Assembly (NCBI GenBank): GCA_964607675.1
Contig: CAZSLC010000002.1
Location: forward strand, 1-64,000
Reading direction: 5' to 3'
Length of the DNA: 64,000 bases
Source: CAZSLC01 sp964607675
GTDB lineage: Bacteria; Bacteroidota; Bacteroidia; Bacteroidales; UBA932
Shown here: positions 26,739 to 35,796 of the stretch, piece by piece
How positions within the stretch are numbered: position 1 is the first letter of the stretch
How the letters are laid out: each line of letters starts with the position of its first letter
Notes under the pieces: generated by a model
The model's input: the letters and a program-made list of their open reading frames with translations, nothing else
The model's database searches: none
Told to the model about the DNA's origin: nothing
Made by a program: the position numbers and the translations under genes

Positions 26739-26744
26739 CAATTT

Positions 26745-27176
26745 ATGAAAATAAGAAAGTTTTTAGCTTTTAGGGAGAATAGTAAGAAGGAAGAGATACA
26801 TGAAGCTAATGATTCGATTACTTCTATTTATTTAAAAATTGAAAAAGAGATGATGTTAAATAAAACATTTTTAGATCCTGATTTGTCCTTGGAGTCTCTT
26901 TCAAGGGTTATAGGGACTAATAGGACATATGTATCAAAGGCTATTATGGAGCGAGGCAGTGGATTTCGCAGTTATATAAATAATTTGAGGACAGAGCATC
27001 TTATATCATTGATTAATGAAGACCCCGAAATATATAACTATCCCAAAGATGGGGAGATGCTTGCACTTGATTCTGGGTTTTCCAACAGAAGGTCTATGGA
27101 TAGGGCATTGAAAACTGAAAAAGGGACTACCTTGTATCAGATAAGAAAAAAACAATATAATAATTTAAAAAAATAA
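26745..27176 (+). CDS. Short AraC-type DNA-binding protein
   Basis: 143 residues, with only an AraC-type DNA-binding domain (about 30-140; LSLESLSRVIGTNRTYVSKA, then a divergent second helix-turn-helix SGFSNRRSMDRALKTEKGTT). No sensor domain and no membrane helix. It lies 6 bp after the membrane AraC gene and aligns with that gene's C-terminus, so it may be a decayed or subfunctionalised duplicate acting as partner or competitor (inference). Confidence 0.8.
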   Translation: MKIRKFLAFRENSKKEEIHEANDSITSIYLKIEKEMMLNKTFLDPDLSLESLSRVIGTNRTYVSKAIMERGSGFRSYINNLRTEHLISLINEDPEIYNYPKDGEMLALDSGFSNRRSMDRALKTEKGTTLYQIRKKQYNNLKK

Positions 27177-27202
27177 TTATTTTTGCTAATTATATTTACA
27201 AT

Positions 27203-28879
27203 ATGGCTGACGAAAAGATTATTTTTTCAATGAATGGTGTTGGTAAGATTTTACCACACAATAATAAAGTTATTCTAAAAGATATTTACCTATCATTTTT
27301 TTATGGTGCAAAGATTGGAATAATTGGACTTAACGGCTCTGGAAAGTCAACCTTGATGAAGATTATTGCTGGAATAGAAAAATCATATCAAGGTGAAGTG
27401 GTGTGGGCCCCAGGCTATTCGGTGGGTTATCTTGAACAAGAGCCCCATTTAGACGACAATAAAACAGTGAGAGAGGTGGTTGAAGAGGGGGCAGGTGAGG
27501 TGATTGCGCTAATGAAAGAATATGAAGAGGTTAATTTGAAGTTTGCCGAAGAGATGACTGATGATCAGATGAATAAGCTCATCGAAAGGCAAGGAGAATT
27601 GACCGAAAAGATAGATCAACATTCTGGTTGGGACATAGATTCTAAACTTGAACGGGCTATGGATGCTCTTCAATGTCCAGATCCAAGTGCCGTAGTGAAG
27701 AATTTAAGTGGTGGCGAGAGGAGAAGGGTTGCTTTATGTAGATTGCTTCTCCAAGAGCCAGATGTTTTATTGCTTGATGAGCCTACTAACCATCTTGATA
27801 CTGAGAGTATTCAATGGTTGGAAGAACATTTGAGACAATATAAAGGAACTGTAATTGCAGTTACCCACGACAGATATTTCCTTGACAATGTGGCTGGCTG
27901 GATATTGGAACTTGATAGAGGAGAGGGTATTCCATGGAAAGGTAATTACTCCTCTTGGTTGGAACAAAAAAGCAATAGACTTGCCAATGAAGAGAAGCAG
28001 GAGAGTAAAAGGAGGAAAACTCTTGAAAGAGAATTGGAGTGGGTTAGGATGGCCCCTAAGGCGCGTCAAGCAAAATCAAAAGCGAGGTTGGGAGCATATG
28101 AAAAAATGCTCAGTGAAGATGGAAAGGCAAAAGAGGAGAAACTCGAAATATTTATCCCTAATGGGCCACGCTTGGGTAATAAAGTGATTGAGGTCTCGAA
28201 TGTTACAAAAAAATTTGGAGATAAAATTCTTTTTGAAAACCTCTCATTTAAATTGCCTCCTGCTGGAATAGTTGGTGTAATTGGCCCTAACGGTGCAGGA
28301 AAGACAACTCTTTTCAGACTCATAATGGGTATTGAAAAAGTTGACTCTGGCGAATTCTCAGTAGGAGAAACAGTCAAAATAGCATACATAGATCAGCAGC
28401 ACAAATCTATTGATCCAGATAAAACGGTATATGAGACTATATCAGAGAATTCTGAATATATCAAGTTGGGTAATAAAGAGGTAAATGCCAGAGCTTATGT
28501 ATCGAGATTCAATTTCTCAGGGGGGGATCAAGAAAAATTATGCGGGATCTTGAGTGGCGGTGAGAGAAACAGACTTCATCTTGCACTTACCCTAAAGGAA
28601 GAGGCAAATGTGCTATTGCTTGATGAACCCACCAATGATGTGGATGTCAATACTATAAGGGCTCTTGAGGAGGGATTAGAAAATTTTGCAGGTTGTGCAG
28701 TTGTAATATCTCACGATAGATGGTTTCTGGATCGAATTGCTACCCATATTCTTGCCTTTGAAGGGGACTCAAATGTCTATTTTTTCGAAGGGAGTTACTC
28801 AGAGTATGAGGCCAATAAAAAAATGCGTCTTGGTAATACCGAACCTAAACGATTCAAATATAAAAAACTCAAAAATTAG
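27203..28879 (+). CDS. ettA: Energy-dependent translational throttle protein EttA
   Basis: 558 residues, ABC-F family. Two nucleotide-binding domains with P-loops GLNGSGKST (residues 42-50) and GPNGAGKTT (361-369), two signatures LSGGERRRVALC and LSGGERNRLHLA, and the charged arm and linker between them. ABC-F proteins lack membrane domains and act at the ribosomal E site; EttA restrains translation when energy is low. It is followed after 5 bp by alr. Confidence 0.95.
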   Translation: MADEKIIFSMNGVGKILPHNNKVILKDIYLSFFYGAKIGIIGLNGSGKSTLMKIIAGIEKSYQGEVVWAPGYSVGYLEQEPHLDDNKTVREVVEEGAGEVIALMKEYEEVNLKFAEEMTDDQMNKLIERQGELTEKIDQHSGWDIDSKLERAMDALQCPDPSAVVKNLSGGERRRVALCRLLLQEPDVLLLDEPTNHLDTESIQWLEEHLRQYKGTVIAVTHDRYFLDNVAGWILELDRGEGIPWKGNYSSWLEQKSNRLANEEKQESKRRKTLERELEWVRMAPKARQAKSKARLGAYEKMLSEDGKAKEEKLEIFIPNGPRLGNKVIEVSNVTKKFGDKILFENLSFKLPPAGIVGVIGPNGAGKTTLFRLIMGIEKVDSGEFSVGETVKIAYIDQQHKSIDPDKTVYETISENSEYIKLGNKEVNARAYVSRFNFSGGDQEKLCGILSGGERNRLHLALTLKEEANVLLLDEPTNDVDVNTIRALEEGLENFAGCAVVISHDRWFLDRIATHILAFEGDSNVYFFEGSYSEYEANKKMRLGNTEPKRFKYKKLKN

Positions 28880-28884
28880 AATAA

Positions 28885-29991
28885 ATGATTTCTCATTCAA
28901 GACTTGAGATAAATATTCCCAATGTTAAACACAATTACAATTATTTCAGATCAAAACTACACAAAAACACAAAATTACTAATTTTAGTAAAGGCAAATGC
29001 TTATGGATTAGGAGCTCCACAATTTGCAAAGTTGGTGGAAGAAATGGGTGGAGACTACCTTGCTGTAGCTACGGTTAAAGAGGGTATTGAGTTAAAACAA
29101 AATGGAATAAAACTTCCTGTTCTTATCTTAACTACTGGTATGGATTATTATCCACAAATCATAGATTATGGTTTGGAGCCTGGCATTCCGAGTATAGATT
29201 ATTTAAAAATATTATCTCAGGTGATTAAAGATAAGGGAATAAAATCATATCCAGTGCATATTAAACTTGATACTGGTATGCACAGACTTGGTTTTATGAA
29301 AAAGGAATTGCCTCAATTGATATCTTTTCTCAAAGATCATGATGAAATAGAAGTCAAATCTATCTATTCCCATTTAGCCGCATCTGATTATCCTGAACAT
29401 GATCAGTTTACACTTGGACAAATATCGCTATTTGACGAAATGAGTAGTGGTATCATCTCGCATCTTACATATAGGCCATTGAGACATCTTCTCAACTCTG
29501 CTGGAATAGAGAGATTTACTGAGTATCAGTTTGATATGGTAAGACTTGGAATAGGTATTTATGGGATAAGTACACTAAACAGTTCGTATTTGAAAAATAG
29601 TGCCTACTTCAGATGTCCTATTTTGCAAATAAAAGAGTTGCAACCTGGAGATGGAACTGTTAGTTATGGAAGATATGGCACATTAAGAGAGAATGGGATC
29701 ACAAGAATTGCTACTATTCCTGTTGGTTATGCAGATGGTATAAATAGGCATTTTGGTAGAGGTGGTGCCTCCTTTGAGTTGAATGGTGCCCTCGTTCCCA
29801 CTATTGGAAATATATGTATGGATATGTGTATGTTAGATGTTACTGATGTGAATGCAAAGGTGGGTGATGTGGTGACTATATTTGGGGATAATCCTACTGC
29901 ATCAGATCTGGCTAAAATCCTTAATACAATACCTTATGAGATCTTTACCTCTGTTGCAAATAGGGTAGAGAGGGTTCTTACCCTTAAATAG
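28885..29991 (+). CDS. alr: Alanine racemase
   Basis: 368 residues, PLP-dependent. Interconverts L- and D-alanine for peptidoglycan. The PLP lysine is Lys36 in LVKANAYGLG; KLDTGMHRLGF, RPLRHLLNSAG and GYADGINRHFGR are typical. It is a stand-alone Alr, not the MurF-Alr fusion seen in some Bacteroidota. Its last 8 nt overlap the end of holA on the other strand. Confidence 0.96.
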   Translation: MISHSRLEINIPNVKHNYNYFRSKLHKNTKLLILVKANAYGLGAPQFAKLVEEMGGDYLAVATVKEGIELKQNGIKLPVLILTTGMDYYPQIIDYGLEPGIPSIDYLKILSQVIKDKGIKSYPVHIKLDTGMHRLGFMKKELPQLISFLKDHDEIEVKSIYSHLAASDYPEHDQFTLGQISLFDEMSSGIISHLTYRPLRHLLNSAGIERFTEYQFDMVRLGIGIYGISTLNSSYLKNSAYFRCPILQIKELQPGDGTVSYGRYGTLRENGITRIATIPVGYADGINRHFGRGGASFELNGALVPTIGNICMDMCMLDVTDVNAKVGDVVTIFGDNPTASDLAKILNTIPYEIFTSVANRVERVLTLK

Positions 29992-31027
29992 ATATTATTT
30001 TGCTTATCAATTCTGTAAGCAGATCTTTTTGAGAGGCTTCTCCTCCAAGGAAGCCTTTACTTTTCATATCGCACTCCTTTAAATACGATATTATCCTCAT
30101 GTTTTTTTTGAGGGGGAAGTGTTTTACTGCTTCTAAGAATGGTGTAGCGTATCTGCTATATATGCCTGCTTGTGTGGCTGCCTCAAAGGGTGAAAGATTG
30201 CTATTAAGTCTGATAGCGTGTATTTTTTCAACTTTAGAAAAGAAATAAAATAGGTATCCAAGGGTGAGTTGTAGCGGATATTTATTTGGTGATTCTCCCA
30301 TGTAATATCCAATTTTATATGCTTTTTCACCATCTTTAGTGGCAAGTGCATTGGCAAGCTCAGTGGCATTGAACTCTCTACTTATTCCAATGTTTCTCTC
30401 TATCTCTTCTGTGCCGATTGTTTGTGTTTCAGGAGCTATTGCTTTTATCAGTTTATCAGATTCAAGGGCAATTTTTCTTAGTTCATTGCCTGAGTATTCT
30501 GAAAGAAGCAGTGCGGCATCAGGGGTGATTTTTTTCCCTAGTGAGGAGATGTATTTTTCAATCCAAATGGGCATTGCCTCTTCTTTTATGCGATTGGATT
30601 CGAATACTACGCCATGTTTTGATGCATTTTTATAAAATGAGGTTCTCTTGTCTGCACTTTTTCCTACAAAACAGAGGACGAGTATTGTGGTATCTACTAT
30701 GTGTTCCAAATAGATGGACATTGTCTCTATTTTCTTAAGCATTTGCCCCTCTTTTACCACTACAAGCTGTTTTTCTGCCATCATAGGGAATCTGCTGCAT
30801 ATAGAGATGATATCTTCTGGCGTTGTGTCTGAGCCATAGATTATTGTTTGATTGAAGTCTCTTTCATGAGGCTGTATGGCGTTGTCGATGATGTGCTGGG
30901 TCAGTAGATCAACATAATAGGGCTCTTCTCCATGAAGAAGATAAAATGGACTGAAAATCCCTTTTGAAATATTGGATTTGATCTCATTGAATTGCTTAAT
31001 TGTATCTGTTGCTCCCTGTTTTGCCAT
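29984..31027 (-). CDS. holA: DNA polymerase III delta subunit
   Basis: About 347 residues from ATG 31027 (MAKQGATDTIKQFNEI); an earlier ATG at 31060 adds a non-conserved leader. Delta is the clamp-loader subunit that opens the sliding clamp. The start FYLLHGEEPYYVDLL and the helical C-terminus (NLSPFEAATQAGI) fit HolA. The -7-like TACATTTG lies just upstream, so the transcript may be almost leaderless. A divergent HSDR_N gene begins 58 bp away. Confidence 0.9.
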   Translation of the reverse strand: MAKQGATDTIKQFNEIKSNISKGIFSPFYLLHGEEPYYVDLLTQHIIDNAIQPHERDFNQTIIYGSDTTPEDIISICSRFPMMAEKQLVVVKEGQMLKKIETMSIYLEHIVDTTILVLCFVGKSADKRTSFYKNASKHGVVFESNRIKEEAMPIWIEKYISSLGKKITPDAALLLSEYSGNELRKIALESDKLIKAIAPETQTIGTEEIERNIGISREFNATELANALATKDGEKAYKIGYYMGESPNKYPLQLTLGYLFYFFSKVEKIHAIRLNSNLSPFEAATQAGIYSRYATPFLEAVKHFPLKKNMRIISYLKECDMKSKGFLGGEASQKDLLTELISKIISI

Positions 31028-31059
31028 ATGCAAATGTAACGAAACTTGGAGTAAAATCA

Positions 31060-31067
31060 TATCTTTG
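31060..31067 (+). promoter_or_regulatory. -7 element upstream of the HSDR_N/cca genes
   Basis: TATCTTTG matches TAnnTTTG and lies 17 nt upstream of ATG 31085. No good TTG box at the right distance. Confidence 0.5.
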
Positions 31068-31084
31068 CAGAAATATTATATCAA

Positions 31085-31492
31085 ATGAGAGGGGAGATTT
31101 TTGATCCTTTAAGAAAGAAAAGTGTTGCAAAAACGCCAGAAGAGGAGGTGCGACAAAATATTATTTGGTGGCTGAACAATGAACGAGCTTTTCCTCTGAG
31201 TTTAATGATGTCAGAGTACTCTTTTCATTTTAACGGTCTATTATATCGTGCTGATATTGTAGCGTTTGATAGAGAGGCCAACCCATTGTTAATGGTGGAG
31301 TGTAAAGCCCCTACTGTAAAAATAAATCGTGATGTGGTGGAGCAGGGAATTAGATATAATATTGTTTTGAGGGTCAAATATATGATGTTTACCAATGGTA
31401 TTTCTTCTTATCTTTGCAGATACAATATTAATCTAGATAAATATGAGTATGTGGCTCAATTTCCTACATATAAAGAGATGTTAGATGACTGA
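31085..31492 (+). CDS. Orphan HsdR N-terminal-like nuclease-fold protein
   Basis: 135 residues, matching the HSDR_N_2 family (type I restriction enzyme R protein N-terminal domain). The nuclease core ADIVAFDREANPLLMVECKA keeps the PD-(D/E)xK residues (Asp, Glu and Lys in VECKAP). There is no helicase and no hsdM or hsdS nearby, so it is not a restriction system. It overlaps cca by 8 nt and lies opposite holA; such stand-alone copies beside replication and tRNA genes recur in Bacteroidota as I recall. Substrate unknown. Confidence 0.85.
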   Translation: MRGEIFDPLRKKSVAKTPEEEVRQNIIWWLNNERAFPLSLMMSEYSFHFNGLLYRADIVAFDREANPLLMVECKAPTVKINRDVVEQGIRYNIVLRVKYMMFTNGISSYLCRYNINLDKYEYVAQFPTYKEMLDD

Positions 31493-32900
31493 TTTAGAAG
31501 AAAAAATATTTAAGATTGTCTCTCAAGAGTCGGAGATGCTCGGTGTAAAATCATATATAGTAGGTGGTTATGTGAGGGATACTCTTCTTGAAAGGAAAAC
31601 AAACGATATTGATATTGTTGTTGAAGGTTCTGGTTTGAAATTGGCGGAAATGGTTGGGGCAAGATTTAAAACCAAGGTCAATTATTTCCCAAAATTTGGA
31701 ACTGCCATGTTGAGAATCAACCACATTGAGGTTGAATTTGTAGGGGCAAGGAAAGAGTCTTACCGTTCCGATTCGAGGAATCCTATTGTTGAGGATGGTA
31801 CGATTGAAGAGGATAGGATGAGGAGAGATTTCACCATTAATGCTATCTCTTTTTCTTTGAATAAGGAGAACTTTGGAGCTTTGATAGACCCTTTGCATGG
31901 TGAAAAGGACCTTCATCACAAATTGATCCGAACTCCGTTGGACCCCGACACTACATATAGTGATGACCCTTTGAGGATGATAAGGGCCATTCGCTTCGCT
32001 ACTCAACTTAATTTTTCCATTGTGCCTGAATCTCTTGAATCCATAAAGAAGAATTGTCGCAGAATTGAGATATTGTCGATGGAGAGGATTTGTGATGAGT
32101 TGAATAAAATAATGGCTTCGACTACCCCTTCTATTGGATTTCTCCTTCTTGACCAAACAGCTATTTTGGATATTTTAATCCCTGAATTATCCGCACTCAA
32201 GGGGGTGGAGATGGTTGAGGGAAGGGGACATAAGGACAATTTTCTTCATAGTTTGCAGGTTCTTGACAATGTAGCTGCCAAATCTGATAATTTGTGGCTC
32301 CGCTGGGGGGCACTTCTCCATGATATTGGAAAGGGACAAACTAAAAAATATGAGCAGGGTGTTGGGTGGAGTTTTCATAACCACGATTTTATTGGAGGAA
32401 GAATGGTTAAAAAGGTCTTTACTAATCTGGCTCTCCCAACGACTGATAAATTGAAATATGTATCTAAACTAGTATCCCTCCATCTTCGCCCTATTGCTTT
32501 GGTGGAGGAAGATGTTACGGATTCTGCAGTGAGGAGGCTTCTTTATGACGCTGGGGATGATATTGATGATTTGATGTTGCTTTGTGAAGCGGATATTACT
32601 TCGAAGAATGATAAAACAGTCACAAAACATAAAAATAATTTTGCTAAAGTGAGGCAGAAACTCATTGATGTGGAGGAGCGGGATAAGGTAAGAAATTTTA
32701 AAAATCCAATTACAGGGGAGATGATAATGGAGTATTACTCTATACCTCCCTCTGAAAATATTGGAATCATTAAAGAATATATTAAAAATGCTATTCTCGA
32801 TGGCGTTATTCCCAATGAGCGAGATAGTGCTTTTCAACTGATGTTGAAAAAAGGGGAGGAACTGGGGCTTAATGGAGCTTCACACCGAGAAGATCTATAA
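31485..32900 (+). CDS. cca: CCA tRNA nucleotidyltransferase with HD domain
   Basis: 471 residues. Class II nucleotidyltransferase head with IVGGYVRD and DIDIVVEG (the catalytic Asp pair) and RRDFTINA, an RNA-binding middle, and a C-terminal HD domain (WGALLHDIGKG). Adds or repairs the 3' CCA of tRNA; the HD part may give phosphatase/phosphodiesterase activity. The start overlaps the HSDR_N gene by 8 nt, and the end overlaps folE by 32 nt on the opposite strand. Confidence 0.95.
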   Translation: MTDLEEKIFKIVSQESEMLGVKSYIVGGYVRDTLLERKTNDIDIVVEGSGLKLAEMVGARFKTKVNYFPKFGTAMLRINHIEVEFVGARKESYRSDSRNPIVEDGTIEEDRMRRDFTINAISFSLNKENFGALIDPLHGEKDLHHKLIRTPLDPDTTYSDDPLRMIRAIRFATQLNFSIVPESLESIKKNCRRIEILSMERICDELNKIMASTTPSIGFLLLDQTAILDILIPELSALKGVEMVEGRGHKDNFLHSLQVLDNVAAKSDNLWLRWGALLHDIGKGQTKKYEQGVGWSFHNHDFIGGRMVKKVFTNLALPTTDKLKYVSKLVSLHLRPIALVEEDVTDSAVRRLLYDAGDDIDDLMLLCEADITSKNDKTVTKHKNNFAKVRQKLIDVEERDKVRNFKNPITGEMIMEYYSIPPSENIGIIKEYIKNAILDGVIPNERDSAFQLMLKKGEELGLNGASHREDL

Positions 32901-33468
32901 ACTCACTTCTGGTACGAAGATCTTTTAAGAAGGCCCCTGTGAAAGCTGAAGTGGTGGTGACAGAATTCTGTTTTTGGACTCCTCTTATTTGCATACACAT
33001 GTGTGAAGCCTCAATTACTACTGCCACCCCTAGAGGGTTGAGGGTGTTTTGTATGCAGTCTCTAATTTCAACTGTGAGCCTCTCTTGTACTTGAAGGCGT
33101 CTTGCGAAGCATTCGACAACTCTTGCAATTTTGCTTAATCCAGTAATATATCCATTTGGAATGTATGCAACGTGGGCTTTGCCATAGAAAGGGAGTAGAT
33201 GGTGTTCGCACATTGAATATAATTCGATGTCTTTTACTATGACCATCTGCCTATAGTTTTCCTTAAACATAGCTGATCGAAGTATCTCTGAACCATCCAT
33301 TTCATATCCTTGTGTTAAAAACTGCATGGACTTGGCAACTCGTTCTGGGGTTTTTAATAATCCTTCCCTCTCAGCATCTTCTCCCAAGAGTGATAAAATA
33401 TTTTTATAAAAAGTTGCTAATTGTTTAGTTGTTTCGATATCGTACTCTTCTATTTTTTGAAAACTCAT
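32869..33468 (-). CDS. folE: GTP cyclohydrolase I
   Basis: 199 residues. Converts GTP to 7,8-dihydroneopterin triphosphate for folate. Zinc ligands are visible: Cys87 and His90 in SMCEHHLLPF and Cys158 in SHMCMQIRGV. The last 32 nt overlap cca on the other strand. folP lies far away at 55769, so the folate genes are dispersed. Confidence 0.97.
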   Translation of the reverse strand: MSFQKIEEYDIETTKQLATFYKNILSLLGEDAEREGLLKTPERVAKSMQFLTQGYEMDGSEILRSAMFKENYRQMVIVKDIELYSMCEHHLLPFYGKAHVAYIPNGYITGLSKIARVVECFARRLQVQERLTVEIRDCIQNTLNPLGVAVVIEASHMCMQIRGVQKQNSVTTTSAFTGAFLKDLRTRSEFIDLLGVKLH

Positions 33469-33488
33469 AATAATTACAATTTTGGGGG

Positions 33489-33520
33489 CGAAATTAGCGA
33501 AAAATGTTGATTCATGCCAA
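33489..33520 (-). promoter_or_regulatory. Candidate folE promoter
   Basis: Minus-strand TTG (33520-33518), 21 nt, TAATTTCG (33496-33489); one mismatch to TAnnTTTG and slightly long spacing. It lies in the 99-bp divergent gap between folE and mqnB. Confidence 0.45.
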
Positions 33521-33567
33521 TTAATTCTTAATTTAGGGTTTCCAAAAGAAAGATTAATTGCCGATAT

Positions 33568-34257
33568 ATGAATATTTTATTTACAGCTGCTGTTGAGGAT
33601 GAATTGATGTGTGCTAAAATTGCATATCAAAATATCTTCGGAGGATACAATCGTTTAGATAATTGTAATGATATTAAAATCGATTACCTTATAACTGGTA
33701 TCGGGGTAACAAGTGCCACTTATCTACTTACAAAGTCACTATTGTCCTCTGAGAATAAGTATGATTTGATAGTTAATATTGGGATTGCAGGGTCGTTCTC
33801 TGAAAAATACCCAATTGGGAGTGTGCTGCGTGTGATGAAAGAACAATTCGCTGATCTTGGAGTTGAAAGCAGGTATGGTTTTCAAACACTTTTTCAGTAT
33901 GAATTATTAGATAAAAATACTATACCTTTTAAAAATGGTGTTTTATACTCACCATATGTGGGATTGGAACTTGAGGAGATGCTAAATGACCTACCAAAGG
34001 TGTCTGGTATTACTGTTCAGACGATTACGGGGGTTGAAGAGAGACTCATAAATATAAAAAAGCGATTTAATCCAGATATTGAAAGTATGGAAGGTGCTGC
34101 TGTTTTTTATGTCGCACTGATGGAAAAAATCCCATTTTTAGAGATACGTTCTATTTCTAATTTTGTGGGAGAACGAGATAAAACTAAATGGAATACTCCA
34201 TTGGCAATCAATAATTTAAAGAATTTTTGTGAGAATCTGTTAAGAAGTGTTAGATAG
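33568..34257 (+). CDS. mqnB: Futalosine hydrolase
   Basis: 229 residues of the nucleoside phosphorylase/hydrolase fold (VNIGIAGSFSEKYPIG, DIESMEGAAVFYVAL). Cleaves hypoxanthine from futalosine in the alternative menaquinone pathway. Assignment rests on the immediately following mqnD gene (stop and start codons adjacent, no gap). MTA/SAH nucleosidase is a related alternative, but the context favours MqnB. Confidence 0.92.
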   Translation: MNILFTAAVEDELMCAKIAYQNIFGGYNRLDNCNDIKIDYLITGIGVTSATYLLTKSLLSSENKYDLIVNIGIAGSFSEKYPIGSVLRVMKEQFADLGVESRYGFQTLFQYELLDKNTIPFKNGVLYSPYVGLELEEMLNDLPKVSGITVQTITGVEERLINIKKRFNPDIESMEGAAVFYVALMEKIPFLEIRSISNFVGERDKTKWNTPLAINNLKNFCENLLRSVR

Positions 34258-35082
34258 ATGGATATTATCTCAATAGCATATTCCCCTTGCCCCAATGATA
34301 CTTTCGCTTTTCATGCGATGGTGAATGGACTTGTAGATACAGAAGGGCTCCGTTTTGAGCCTCACTTAATGGATATTGAGGAGTTGAATCGATCTGCTGC
34401 TGCTGGGACTTATGATATTTGTAAGATGAGTTACCACGCTTATTTCTTCTTCTTGGATAAATATTTGATGTTGAGGTGCGGTTCTGCCCTTGGATATGGC
34501 AATGGACCTGTTTTTGTGAAGAGAAAGGGTGATAGAGGGGTGCCTCCTTATAGTGTTGTGGCTATTCCAGGGAAAATGACTACTGCGGCCCTTTTATTGC
34601 AGATTGCTCATCCTGATATTCCTATATGTAAAGAGGTCGTTTTTTCAAATATTGCTCATGAAATAGTTGAGGGGAGGGTGGATGCTGGTGTCCTCATTCA
34701 TGAGGGGAGATTTGTTTTTCATGAGATGGATCTTGAATTGATTGAGGATCTTGGGGAGAGCTGGTTCAAATTTTCTCGGTGCCCTATTCCATTGGGAGGT
34801 ATTGCCATTCGAAGGGGGAGCGATTTGGTTGAAAAAGTGGAGAGGATTCTTAGAAGGAGCATACTTTTTGCAAGGGACAATCCAGATTTATCCTCCGATT
34901 ATATTTCACAGAACGCGCAGGAACTATCAAAGACAGTGCAGAAAAAACATATTGATCTGTTTGTCAATGACAATACATTAAATATTTCAAAAGAGGGGGA
35001 AGAGGCTGTTGGTAAGCTGTATAGCTACTTTCTTAAACTTAATCCCTCATTTAAAAAAGAGAATAACTTATTTAAGATGTAA
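34258..35082 (+). CDS. mqnD: 1,4-dihydroxy-6-naphthoate synthase
   Basis: 274 residues, periplasmic-binding-protein-like fold without signal peptide. The start ISIAYSPCPNDTFAFHAMV and the segment DICKMSYHAYFFFLDKY are characteristic. Acts on cyclic dehypoxanthinyl futalosine in menaquinone synthesis. Other mqn genes (A, C, E) are not in the window. An ABC ATPase gene follows after 2 bp. Confidence 0.94.
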   Translation: MDIISIAYSPCPNDTFAFHAMVNGLVDTEGLRFEPHLMDIEELNRSAAAGTYDICKMSYHAYFFFLDKYLMLRCGSALGYGNGPVFVKRKGDRGVPPYSVVAIPGKMTTAALLLQIAHPDIPICKEVVFSNIAHEIVEGRVDAGVLIHEGRFVFHEMDLELIEDLGESWFKFSRCPIPLGGIAIRRGSDLVEKVERILRRSILFARDNPDLSSDYISQNAQELSKTVQKKHIDLFVNDNTLNISKEGEEAVGKLYSYFLKLNPSFKKENNLFKM

Positions 35083-35084
35083 TT

Positions 35085-35786
35085 ATGAAGGAGATTATTA
35101 GTTTTGCTGGTATATCAAAGATATATCAGGTTGGCAATCAGGAGGTAAGGGCGTTAGATGGAGTTGATGTTGCCATCTGCCAAAACGAGTATGTGGCGAT
35201 AATGGGGCCATCAGGATCGGGGAAATCTACGATGATGAATATCCTTGGTTGTCTTGATACCCCTACGGAGGGTACATATACGTTAAACGGAATTGATGTA
35301 AGTGAGATGGATGATTCTCAACTTGCTGATGTGAGAAATAGTGAGATTGGTTTTGTGTTTCAATCTTTCAATTTATTACCCCGTTTATCATCTCTTGAAA
35401 ATGTTGCATTGCCATTGATTTATGCTGGCGTCCCTAAAAAAGTGAGGGAACATAGGGCCGGTGAGGCTTTGGACAATGTTGGCCTCTCTGAAAGGAAAGA
35501 GCACAAACCTAATGAGTTGTCTGGAGGCCAAAGACAGAGGGTGGCATTGGCGCGAGCTCTTATTAACACCCCTTCGATTATTTTGGCGGATGAACCTACT
35601 GGCAACCTTGACTCCAAAACATCCATAGATATTATGAAGCTTTTCAATGACATTTATCATAAGGGAAATACTGTAATTTTAGTTACGCATGAGGAGGATA
35701 TTGCAAAATATGCGAGGAGGATAATTAGATTGCGTGATGGTAAAATAGAATCTGATTCAATGAATCAAAATCCGACGATTATTTAA
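35085..35786 (+). CDS. ABC transporter ATP-binding protein, LolD/MacB-like
   Basis: 233 residues. P-loop GPSGSGKST (41-49), signature LSGGQRQRVALARAL, Walker B ILADEPTGNLD, and FQSFNLLPRLSSLENV typical of the LolD/MacB/FtsE group. No permease gene is adjacent, so its membrane partner must be encoded elsewhere. It is 2 bp from mqnD and 10 bp from the adenosyltransferase gene. The transported substrate cannot be assigned. Confidence 0.9.
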   Translation: MKEIISFAGISKIYQVGNQEVRALDGVDVAICQNEYVAIMGPSGSGKSTMMNILGCLDTPTEGTYTLNGIDVSEMDDSQLADVRNSEIGFVFQSFNLLPRLSSLENVALPLIYAGVPKKVREHRAGEALDNVGLSERKEHKPNELSGGQRQRVALARALINTPSIILADEPTGNLDSKTSIDIMKLFNDIYHKGNTVILVTHEEDIAKYARRIIRLRDGKIESDSMNQNPTII

Positions 35787-35796
35787 TCTTAATGAA

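Noticed and set aside
31085..31492. Type I restriction system
   Set aside because: Only the HSDR_N fold is present; no helicase, methylase or specificity genes nearby.
35787..35796. Cobalamin riboswitch before the PduO-type gene
   Set aside because: The gap is only 10 nt and the upstream gene is coding throughout.
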